From Deltaproteobacteria bacterium (GTDB lineage: Bacteria; Desulfobacterota; Desulfobulbia; Desulfobulbales; BM004), in the NCBI GenBank assembly GCA_019312695.1, contig JAFDCT010000105.1, positions 1 through 6,276 of the forward strand: a stretch of 6,276 nt of DNA, given 5' to 3'. This document shows, one piece after another, positions 1-5,827 of this stretch. The translations under genes and the position numbers were made by a program. The notes under the pieces were generated by a model. The model was not told the origin of the DNA and made no database searches. It saw nothing but the letters and a program-made list of their open reading frames with translations. Positions within the stretch are counted from its first letter, which is position 1. The number at the start of each line of letters is the position of its first letter.

Positions 1-1
1 C

Positions 2-67
2 ATTCGCAGTGCTCTTGGAAAACCAGGGGTGTATCGCAAGATAGCCAACGATCTCCTGTCAACTTAA
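2..67 (+). CDS. possible C-terminal end of an upstream gene (partial)
   Basis: One plus-strand frame is open from the left edge to a TAA at 65-67 and reads IRSALGKPGVYRKIANDLLST. The composition looks like a real basic, amphipathic protein tail. The LGxPG followed by xxxIAxxLL pattern recalls the C-terminal end of LpxB-type glycosyltransferases (lipid-A-disaccharide synthase), but 21 residues cannot establish a family and this is only a suggestion. A second plus-strand frame is also open to 147; its residues look less protein-like. The gene would end 126 bases before the methyltransferase start. Confidence 0.35.
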   Translation: MRSALGKPGVYRKIANDLLST

Positions 68-193
68 AGTTGCGATGCCGCAAGGGCCTGTACTGTTTGA
101 TTTTCAGTAATAACAACATGTCAGCAGATATGGATGCATTCTGTTGAATCCACTAAAAATTTATGAGATGTTTTCAGCTTGTATCTAAGAAAT

Positions 194-994
194 ATGAAAT
201 ACGTTCACGGCTATGATCCAAGGGAAAATATTCGTTTACAAGATCAGGCTTCGACCCTTGTTCAATTACTTCATTGCGACACAAAATATCCTGCGGGAAG
301 CATAATTCTAGAAGCTGGATGCGGGGTTGGTGCTCAAACCATAACTCTGGCCGGCAAAAGTCCTGATGCGCATTTTATCTCTATTGACATCTCTGAAAGT
401 TCAATCTCTGCAGCAAAGAAAAAAGTTAATGGTGCAGGATATTCAAATGTGAGCTTCCAGCAATGTGACATTTTTGAGTTACCTTTTGAACCGGAATCAT
501 TCGATCACATTTTTGTTTGTTTTGTGCTTGAACATCTGGCACAGCCTCATGCAGCGCTGAATTATTTAAAACACTTTCTTAAAATGAAAGGCACAATCAC
601 AGTTATTGAGGGAGATCATGGATCTGCCTATTTCTATCCAGACAGCAAAAAGGCACATAATGCTATACAGTGCCAGGTCGAGCTGCAAAAAAGAGCTGGT
701 GGCAATGCCAACATCGGTAGAGAATTGTGTCCTCTCCTTAAAAAGGCAGGTTTCAGTTCTATTCAGGTATCACCAAGAATGGTGTATGCTGATTCAAACA
801 AACCTCAACTAGTCGAGGGTTTTACCAAAAACACCTTTACTGCGATGATTGAAGGAGTGCGGGATTCATCGATTGCGGCCGGCCTGATTGATGCAAAAAC
901 ATTTGATGAGGGAATTAAAGGGCTTTACCGCACTGCTGAAGAAGACGGTGTCTTTTTTTATACTTTTTTTAAAGCGGTCGCGACACGGGAATAA
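194..994 (+). CDS. class I SAM-dependent methyltransferase
   Basis: This 266-residue cytoplasmic protein belongs to the Rossmann-fold methyltransferases (Methyltransf_11/31/UbiE-like group) and should transfer a methyl group from S-adenosylmethionine; the acceptor is unknown. Motif I, EAGCGVG, lies at residues 40-46. The ribose-binding acidic residue is D65 in SIDIS. A QCDIFELPF stretch near residue 92 precedes FDHIFVCFVLEHL (103-115), the usual motif-II-like strand and helix. The C-terminal third (KNTFTAMIEG, then LYRTAEEDGVFFYTFFKA) is longer than the minimal domain and probably forms the substrate lid. The frame is open to a TTG at 179, but I chose the ATG at 194 because MKYVHGYDPRE fits my recollection of homologue starts. 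Neither start has a strong Shine-Dalgarno. There are no membrane segments. The neighbours do not reveal a substrate, so names such as UbiE or a specific O- or N-methyltransferase would be unjustified. Confidence 0.88.
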   Translation: MKYVHGYDPRENIRLQDQASTLVQLLHCDTKYPAGSIILEAGCGVGAQTITLAGKSPDAHFISIDISESSISAAKKKVNGAGYSNVSFQQCDIFELPFEPESFDHIFVCFVLEHLAQPHAALNYLKHFLKMKGTITVIEGDHGSAYFYPDSKKAHNAIQCQVELQKRAGGNANIGRELCPLLKKAGFSSIQVSPRMVYADSNKPQLVEGFTKNTFTAMIEGVRDSSIAAGLIDAKTFDEGIKGLYRTAEEDGVFFYTFFKAVATRE

Positions 995-1157
995 AATACC
1001 AAACCGGCCAATTGTCCCGGTTGTCAATATTGCCAAGTGATGTGTGGTAAACGCCCAAAAGGCCGGTAATTTTCTTCATTTTGAAGAGAAAGCATACTAC
1101 ACCATTAAAATATCAGGGTGAAAAAAATAGCCTTAAAATGAAACCCGAAATGGAAAA
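995..1157 (+). other. intergenic spacer with weak hairpin and weak promoter elements
   Basis: This spacer separates the methyltransferase from the DUF2703 gene. A six-base inverted repeat AACCGG (1002-1007) and CCGGTT (1017-1022) with a nine-base loop could form a weak stem after the methyltransferase stop, but no T run follows it. ACCGGCC (1003-1009) can also pair with GGCCGGT (1061-1067), which is followed by a T-rich stretch, across a loop of about 50 bases. Neither is a convincing terminator. TTGTCA at 1021-1026 and TTGAAG (1081-1086) followed by TAAAAT (1106-1111) are possible promoter pieces with poor partners or poor spacing. I see no gene here other than two tiny reading frames described under the findings. 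Confidence 0.3.
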
Positions 1158-1565
1158 ATGAAAACCTTGACAATTCGCTGGCAAAGACTCGTTAATGAAA
1201 GTGGTCAAACGTGTACACGTTGTGCTGATACAGGTAGCACAGTTGAAAATGCCTATAACAAACTCAAGAAATCACTTGTTGAACTGGGCATAGAGGTTGA
1301 GCTAAAAAAAGAGATATTGGATTTCTCAATATTCACTGACGATCCGCTTCAGTCAAACCGTATTTGGATTGCAGGAAGGCCTCTAGAAGAATGGATAGGA
1401 GCTTCTGTTGGCAAAACTCAATGTTGCGATGCTTGCGGGGAGTCAGAATGCCGGACAATTTCAATTGATCAAAAGACCTTTGAAATAATACCTGAAGAAA
1501 TGATTATTCAGGCTGGGCTTTTAGCAGCGGCAGAACTTTTAAAGAATGGCTTTCAAGATAAATAG
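1158..1565 (+). CDS. DUF2703 family cysteine-rich protein
   Basis: This 135-residue soluble protein matches the DUF2703 family (PF10865) as I recognise it. It begins with a beta strand TLTIRWQRL and then C19-T-R-C22-x-x-T, followed by a helix and the strand IEVELKKEIL. This beta-CxxC-alpha-beta order is reminiscent of a thioredoxin-like half, although that comparison is inference. A second cysteine cluster, CCDAC with a further CR (C89, C90, C93, C98), follows the conserved IAGRPLEEWIGA segment. Six cysteines in 135 residues suggest redox or metal-thiolate chemistry. The family has no established function that I can name. Length is typical, and no signal peptide or membrane segment is visible, so it should be cytoplasmic. 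The start is the ATG at 1158, with only a weak GGA close upstream. A seven-codon frame at 1138-1161 overlaps this start as ATGA, so translational coupling is possible but unproven. No metal-resistance genes adjoin it here. Confidence 0.85.
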   Translation: MKTLTIRWQRLVNESGQTCTRCADTGSTVENAYNKLKKSLVELGIEVELKKEILDFSIFTDDPLQSNRIWIAGRPLEEWIGASVGKTQCCDACGESECRTISIDQKTFEIIPEEMIIQAGLLAAAELLKNGFQDK

Positions 1566-1745
1566 TCACCATTAGTATAATTGCCGCTCCGTATAGCTGT
1601 TCCCAGATTAACAAGAAACAGTTTCCATTTTAGCAAGTCATCGCGAGTAAGCTGAAATCAACCTCCTGACACTTTGTGGCACTTGATTAACTCCGGCCTG
1701 CATTCTTATATTTTTAAGTAGAGAATACTTTATAAAAACCTCAAC
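1566..1745 (+). other. intergenic spacer upstream of the ankyrin lipoprotein gene
   Basis: No gene is visible here. The spacer holds an imperfect short inverted repeat, TGACAC (1667-1672) and GTGGCA (1676-1681), around a TTT loop, and a candidate promoter at 1683-1712. The distal part, 1701-1740, is very AT-rich. I see no terminator for the DUF2703 gene: no strong stem followed by a T run. Confidence 0.4.
1683..1712 (+). promoter_or_regulatory. candidate sigma70 promoter of the ankyrin lipoprotein gene
   Basis: TTGATT at 1683-1688 (four of six matches to TTGACA) and TATATT at 1707-1712 (five of six to TATAAT) are 18 bases apart; reading the -10 as TTATAT at 1706 gives 17. Transcription would start near 1719 and leave a leader of about 42 bases ahead of the ATG at 1761. 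The region is AT-rich, so a chance match is possible. Confidence 0.38.
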
Positions 1746-1747
1746 AT

Positions 1748-1755
1748 GGAGGTGA
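1748..1755 (+). promoter_or_regulatory. strong ribosome binding site that decides the start at 1761
   Basis: GGAGGTGA is an eight-base match to the anti-Shine-Dalgarno complement and ends five bases before the ATG at 1761. The in-frame ATG at 1746 lies directly on top of it and would have no such site of its own. The next ATG is therefore the real start, and the five residues MEVTP are not part of the protein. Confidence 0.9.
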
Positions 1756-1760
1756 CTCCA

Positions 1761-3077
1761 ATGAACGAGGTTCTGCAAAAAATACTTGTTATTAGCGCTT
1801 CAATTTTTCTCTTTATTCCTGGGTGCGCTTCATTAAACACGCCTTCTGAGATTTCAGCCGATAATAGAACCAAAGAAGTCTTCCGCGGGAATGATAGAAT
1901 TTCCTTCCCGGGTTATAGTTTGTCAATAAAAGAACCGGTTGGAGAATGGGATACACAGCAAGGTCTTGGAGAAGGTGAACTTGTTTTGTGGATAAACAGA
2001 GAGAATGCCTCAATTATTGAAATTATGGCTTCAAGGGCCTCTAGAAAACTTACGTATCAAAAAATCGCATTAGAGTTTAGAAAAGCGACATGTGATTTAA
2101 TTTCGCAGCAAATACCGACTGTGAGTTGTGAAATAGTGCAACAGACAATAGTCCAGTTTAATGGGAAAGAGTTCTTTAAGGTTAAGATTGCCTACCAATT
2201 GTTACATATTGGCTGGGCAGAAAAATCAATATTGTATCTCTATAAGACCGACGACGTTGTTTATCATTTTATTTTCGAGGAAGAGAACCATGACATTTAT
2301 GCACCAGAGATGATGATGAGTATAATTTTTCTTGAAAACCCTGAAAAGGCACTAACTTTTCTAAATCAGAGTGGACAAATATCTTTGGTTGAAGCTTGTT
2401 ATTACGGAGAAAAAGAGATTGTTGAAGAACTTCTGACCAAAGGGGCTTATGTAAATACACAGGATGAAAATGGAGTAACACCCCTTTCCTATGCAGCAGA
2501 TAGAGGTCATAAGGAAATAGTAAAAATTCTTTTGGCCCATGGCGCTAATGTCAATGCAAGAAGCGATATTGGCAGTACCCCATTAATGAATGCTGCCTTC
2601 ATGGGGCACCTAAAAATTGTCAAATTTCTTATTGCCAATGGTGCAGATGTAAATGCGCAATCTAATGAAGGAACAACCCCGTTAATGAATGCTGCTGCCA
2701 ATGGAAATAAAGAGATAGTGGAAACACTTCTGTCCAATGGCGCTGAACTGGATGCATGTGAAATGTGTGGTTTGACAGCACTCTGGAATGCTATTTCAGG
2801 GAAGTATAATGATATTGTTAGGATATTCATTGAACACGGCGCCGATTTAAATATAAAAGCGAATGATGGTTCAACTGTTCTAATGAACGCAGTCTATACA
2901 GGTAATATCGATATTGTCAGTATGCTTTTAAAAGCAGGTGCAGAGGTCAATATAAAAGCTCATAATGGTTTAACAGCTTTAATGATTGCAGAAAGAAAGG
3001 GGTATTATGAAATTGTCAAACTGCTCAAGGATGCTGGAGCGGTGGATGAAACAACTAAGAAACCAGTATTTATTTAA
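1761..3077 (+). CDS. ankyrin-repeat lipoprotein with N-terminal PsbP/DcrB-like domain
   Basis: The protein is 438 residues from the ATG at 1761. Residues 1-22, MNEVLQKILVISASIFLFIPGC, form a signal peptide with one lysine, a hydrophobic core and the lipobox IPGC, giving lipidation at C22. The next residue is Ala, not Asp, so outer-membrane sorting is likelier than inner-membrane retention. Residues 45-195 look like one alpha/beta domain: GYSLSIKEPVGEW, then LVLWINRENASIIEIM, then NGKEFFKVKIAY, then a yly...vvyhFiFe strand pair. The pattern resembles PsbP/DcrB/Mog1-like domains, which is inference. Seven ankyrin repeats of about 33 residues follow (207-430), with the canonical TPL, GxxEIVxxLL and GAxVN positions. 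Ankyrin repeats bind protein partners; none is indicated here. C333 and C336 form a CEMC pair in the turn between repeats 4 and 5, unusual for an ankyrin turn. The gene has its own likely promoter and appears monocistronic, in a low-GC stretch. Confidence 0.88.
   Translation: MNEVLQKILVISASIFLFIPGCASLNTPSEISADNRTKEVFRGNDRISFPGYSLSIKEPVGEWDTQQGLGEGELVLWINRENASIIEIMASRASRKLTYQKIALEFRKATCDLISQQIPTVSCEIVQQTIVQFNGKEFFKVKIAYQLLHIGWAEKSILYLYKTDDVVYHFIFEEENHDIYAPEMMMSIIFLENPEKALTFLNQSGQISLVEACYYGEKEIVEELLTKGAYVNTQDENGVTPLSYAADRGHKEIVKILLAHGANVNARSDIGSTPLMNAAFMGHLKIVKFLIANGADVNAQSNEGTTPLMNAAANGNKEIVETLLSNGAELDACEMCGLTALWNAISGKYNDIVRIFIEHGADLNIKANDGSTVLMNAVYTGNIDIVSMLLKAGAEVNIKAHNGLTALMIAERKGYYEIVKLLKDAGAVDETTKKPVFI
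2379..3050 (+). repeat. seven tandem ankyrin repeats, 99-base period
   Basis: The coding DNA has a 99-base (33-codon) period across the ankyrin region. The nucleotide signal is clearest between repeats 3 and 4: ACCCCATTAATGAATGCTGC at 2577 recurs with one change at 2676, exactly 99 bases later. Other repeats have diverged at DNA level while keeping the protein consensus, which points to an old array with one more recent internal duplication or conversion. The first repeat lacks the TPL element and the last ends at GAVDE; they act as caps. Confidence 0.88.
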
Positions 3078-3130
3078 AAGCAGAATCAAGAGGCAGTAAG
3101 GAATTGCACTGTATAATAATTCATTATTTC

Positions 3131-3235
3131 AAATATCTGCTGATATGTCCTGGCAGTGTCAAAGAGAAATGATTTATCCATTGTCCTCTGTTTTCCGGGG
3201 GTTTTTCATTTAATATGCCAGAGTATCAGCTATTT
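3131..3235. repeat. nested imperfect inverted repeat in the convergent intergenic region
   Basis: Four blocks pair in nested order: AAATA (3131-3135) with TATTT (3231-3235), GCTGATA (3139-3145) with TATCAGC (3224-3230), CTGGCA (3150-3155) with TGCCAG (3216-3221), and AAATGA (3167-3172) with TCATTT (3206-3211). That is 24 potential pairs with small bulges around a loop of about 33 bases containing CCGGGGGTTTTT. It lies between the ends of the ankyrin gene and mnmA. No T run follows the outer arm on either strand, so it is not a classical Rho-independent terminator. It may be a structured 3' end or the remains of a small inverted-repeat element. Confidence 0.45.
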
Positions 3236-3282
3236 AAGGTTGCTGCAACGCAGATATACTTGTTAACTATTCTTTAAAAATT

Positions 3283-4371
3283 TTACTTCAGAATTACTCC
3301 GCCGCCAATTACCTCGTTTTCTTGATAAAAAACCGCAAATTGGCCAGGCGTGACAGCCAACTGCGGCTCATGGAAGACCACCCTGTATGATTTATTTTCA
3401 GGCTTCATGACGTGGGCAGGTGCGCCTTTGTGCCGGTAACGGATCCTGGTGAGAAAATCCCGCGGCAGGTCAGGCCTGTCCCCTGCCAGCCAATTCACTT
3501 CAGCAACCGACATTTCCTGCAGCAGCAGGTCATCCTTTTTGCCGACGACCACCATATTTTGAACAGGATCAAGGGCTACTACGTAGTATGGGGTTGCATC
3601 AGGAATTCCCAGGCCCTTACGCTGCCCAATGGTGTAATACTGGATACCTTTATGTTTGCCGATCTCTTTGCCGTCAAGGGTGACTATCGGCCCGGTCCTT
3701 TTCTCTTTATCAGTATATTGATCCATAAATGTGTGGAGGTCCCTGTCTTTCAAAAAGCAGACATCCTGGCTTTCTGCGCCATGTACACCGGAGAGACCCA
3801 ATTCGGCCGCCATTGTATAAACATTTTCTTTTGTCTGCTCTCCCAGAGGCATAATGACCCTGGCAAGCTGTTCCTGGTTCAGACGGTGCAGAAAATAGGA
3901 CTGGTCTTTTTGGGAATCAAGACCTTTAAGGAGATGAAAAGTTTCATCCGGGGTCTGGACAATACGGGCATAATGGCCGGTGGCCATGAGATCGCATCCG
4001 GCTGCCAGAATTTCCTGCAGAAGCCTGCCGAATTTAATCCGGGGATTGCAGATAATACAGGGGTTGGGAGTTCTGCCCTCGAAATAGCTTGTGGTAAAAT
4101 ATTTCAGTACTGTCTGTTTAAAGTCTGCAGTCAGGTCAACTACCGTCAGGGGGATACCCAGGTGCACTGCCACCTTTTTCACTCTCTCTACCTGCCGGCC
4201 CAGGTCCGGTTGAACCAAAGCCATGAAAAACCCATGGACATTATGCCCCATGTTTTTTAAAAGCGTTGCCGTGACAGAGCTGTCAACTCCGCCGCTCATG
4301 GCGACACCAACCGAGAATTTCTTTTTCTGGATTACCGGTGGCATTAGTTTGCTGGATATTTGAGAAACCAT
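3283..4371 (-). CDS. mnmA: tRNA-uridine 2-sulfurtransferase MnmA
   Basis: MnmA (TrmU) activates C2 of the wobble uridine U34 in tRNA-Lys, -Glu and -Gln with ATP and inserts sulfur delivered by a cysteine desulfurase relay, giving 2-thiouridine. It acts in the cytoplasm. The 362-residue protein is close to the 368 of E. coli. The PP-loop ATP-binding motif SGGVDSS is at 26-32. NPCIICN carries C108, which aligns with the catalytic E. coli Cys102. ATGHYARI is at 130-137. SQDVCFLKD carries C205, the partner persulfide cysteine (E. coli Cys199). The C-terminal beta-barrel region ends with AVFYQENEVIGGGVI. All key residues are intact. The ATG at 4371 has no clear Shine-Dalgarno; an in-frame ATG at 4344 would still leave 15 residues before the PP-loop strand, so the start is uncertain by nine codons. 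It diverges from the U32 gene, and I see no strong terminator after its stop. Confidence 0.96.
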   Translation of the reverse strand: MVSQISSKLMPPVIQKKKFSVGVAMSGGVDSSVTATLLKNMGHNVHGFFMALVQPDLGRQVERVKKVAVHLGIPLTVVDLTADFKQTVLKYFTTSYFEGRTPNPCIICNPRIKFGRLLQEILAAGCDLMATGHYARIVQTPDETFHLLKGLDSQKDQSYFLHRLNQEQLARVIMPLGEQTKENVYTMAAELGLSGVHGAESQDVCFLKDRDLHTFMDQYTDKEKRTGPIVTLDGKEIGKHKGIQYYTIGQRKGLGIPDATPYYVVALDPVQNMVVVGKKDDLLLQEMSVAEVNWLAGDRPDLPRDFLTRIRYRHKGAPAHVMKPENKSYRVVFHEPQLAVTPGQFAVFYQENEVIGGGVILK

Positions 4372-4504
4372 TTATATTTATAGAGCCATGCTTATCAGCA
4401 TATCGAAAAATAATGAATAAACATAATTTATTATCGTAATATACAATTTATTATGCAATTATTTTGAATCATTTTAAACTATTCCTTTTAACCCTTGGTT
4501 AATA
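4372..4504. promoter_or_regulatory. AT-rich divergent promoter region of mnmA and the U32 gene
   Basis: This 133-base spacer is the most AT-rich part of the window and must carry promoters for both divergent genes. It contains AATTTATTAT twice (4425-4434 and 4445-4454), 20 bases apart, a short hairpin ATGCT-TATC-AGCAT (4388-4401), and TATCAGCA (4393-4400), a motif that recurs elsewhere. For the U32 gene, TTGAAT (4464-4469) with TTTTAA (4486-4491) at 16 bases is a weak candidate that would give a very short leader. Neither flanking start codon has a recognisable Shine-Dalgarno. Confidence 0.5.
4430..4458 (-). promoter_or_regulatory. candidate mnmA promoter
   Basis: On the minus strand TTGCAT (4458 down to 4453; three of six to TTGACA) is followed after 17 bases by GATAAT (4435 down to 4430; five of six to TATAAT). 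Transcription would begin near 4423, about 50 bases before the mnmA ATG. The surrounding AT richness makes -10 look-alikes common, so this is tentative. Confidence 0.28.
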
Positions 4505-5827
4505 ATGTCAGCAGATATCATAAAACAGAATAATCAGCAAAGAAGAACAAACCCTGAGGGTAAGATTCCTGAACTTCTGGCTCCGGCCGGCAGTTTTGAG
4601 AAAATGGTCACCGCCATTCATTACGGCGCAGATGCTGTCTACTGTGGGGGCAAGAAATTCAGCCTCCGGGCCCATGCCGGTAATTTTTCCGAACAGGAAC
4701 TGGGTGAGGCGGTACAATATGCCCACGAGAAAAACATAAAACTGTATGTCACTGTCAACATCCTTGCGCACCAGGAGGATCTGGCTGGCCTGGAAAGCTA
4801 CCTGGAATATCTCAGGGATATCGCAGTAGACGGAATTATCATATCAGATCCCGGTATTCTTTCATTGGCTAAAGAAATTATTCCGGATGTACCAATCCAC
4901 TTGAGTACCCAGGCCAATGTAACGAATCCTGGTAATGCCCTATTCTGGCAGGCACAGGGCGTGACCCGGCTTAACCTGGCCCGGGAATTGAGCCTGGCCG
5001 AGATAGCGGAAATCCGCAGCGGACTTGCCCCAAAAACCCAGCTGGAAATCTTTGTCCACGGCGCACTATGCATCTCCTATTCGGGCCGATGTCTCCTCAG
5101 TTACTACTTTACAGGCAGAGATGCCAACCGGGGTGAATGTGCGCATCCCTGCAGGTACAGGTATGCACTCCTGGAGGAGAAAAGACCTGGCCAGTATTTT
5201 CCAGTGGAAGAGGATGAGCATGGGACCTATATATTCAATTCAAAGGATCTGTGCCTGTTGAATAAGCTGCCCCAGTTGGTCAGTATCGGCATTGACAGCT
5301 TAAAGATCGAAGGCAGGATGAAAAGTGTTTATTATGTCGGGGCCGTTGTCAGGGTATACCGGGCTGCCCTTGATTATATTACAGCAGAATTAAAAAAAGG
5401 CCTGGCAAGTATAAGGAGTATAAAGCTGCCCCCGGTCTACATGGAAGAGCTTATGAAGGTGGGAACCAGGGGTTATACGGAGAATTTTATTTTTGAGCCG
5501 CCTGGGGCTCATGATATGCTTTATGACAGGCCGCGTATAGACCAGAAGTATGTCCCGGCTGGCATGGTAGAGGATTTTGGCAAACCATTGCAGAAAGGAA
5601 ACTGGCTCAGGATAGAGGTAAGGAATCCTTTCAGAAAAGGGGAGCATCTCGAATATCTCGGCCAGGATATCAACGCGGCAGCATTTGAAATAAAAGAGTT
5701 GCTGGATCTAGATGATATCCCGCTGCAGCAGGCGAATCCTGGAAACGTTGTAAAAATAAAATATGATCCGGCGGTTGATATTGCCTGGGAAGTGAACGGA
5801 CTGCTTAGAAAGAAAAAAGCCGGTTAA
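4505..5827 (+). CDS. U32 family protein, TrhP/YegQ-like tRNA U34 hydroxylase
   Basis: The 440-residue protein is annotated by family as peptidase U32, but its closest recognisable relative is E. coli TrhP (YegQ). TrhP is a prephenate-dependent, Fe-S protein that makes 5-hydroxyuridine at tRNA position 34. The conserved core starts at IPELLAPAGSFEKM (21-34), with GADAVYCGG (41-49). The U32 signature ExFxxGALCxxxxGxCLLS spans 181-199. C189, C196, C212 and C216 (the last two in GECAHPC) form the four-cysteine set expected to hold an iron-sulfur cluster. KIEGRMK (267-273) and the C-terminal barrel-like domain (about 345-430) are present. Length is near the 450 residues of TrhP; RlhA, the rRNA relative, is much longer, which favours a TrhP-like role. 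The first 20 residues are polar and look unconserved, and the ATG at 4505 has no Shine-Dalgarno, so the start is not certain. It ends inside the stem of the yajC terminator. Confidence 0.88.
   Translation: MSADIIKQNNQQRRTNPEGKIPELLAPAGSFEKMVTAIHYGADAVYCGGKKFSLRAHAGNFSEQELGEAVQYAHEKNIKLYVTVNILAHQEDLAGLESYLEYLRDIAVDGIIISDPGILSLAKEIIPDVPIHLSTQANVTNPGNALFWQAQGVTRLNLARELSLAEIAEIRSGLAPKTQLEIFVHGALCISYSGRCLLSYYFTGRDANRGECAHPCRYRYALLEEKRPGQYFPVEEDEHGTYIFNSKDLCLLNKLPQLVSIGIDSLKIEGRMKSVYYVGAVVRVYRAALDYITAELKKGLASIRSIKLPPVYMEELMKVGTRGYTENFIFEPPGAHDMLYDRPRIDQKYVPAGMVEDFGKPLQKGNWLRIEVRNPFRKGEHLEYLGQDINAAAFEIKELLDLDDIPLQQANPGNVVKIKYDPAVDIAWEVNGLLRKKKAG

Noticed and set aside
70..83. Hairpin TTGCG-ATGC-CGCAA as a terminator of the upstream gene
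   Set aside because: The stem is only five pairs and is followed by GGGCC rather than a T run.
1..147. Second open plus-strand frame from the left edge, ending in MSADMDAFC
   Set aside because: The residues before it look random. The MSAD match to the U32 start reflects the shared 14-base motif and does not continue downstream.
606..812. Plus-strand frame of 68 codons within the methyltransferase
   Set aside because: It overlaps the methyltransferase in another frame and has no ribosome binding site or recognisable sequence.
2507..2830. Minus-strand frame of 107 codons inside the ankyrin array, with internally repeated residues
   Set aside because: Its repetitiveness is simply the antisense reading of the ankyrin repeats.
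3197..3206. GGGGGTTTTT as a terminator tail of the ankyrin gene
   Set aside because: There is no matching C-rich arm upstream to form a stem.
3412..4260. Long plus-strand open frame of 282 codons opposite mnmA
   Set aside because: It is antisense to intact MnmA motifs on the minus strand, its translation shows no recognisable domain, and it has no sensible context.
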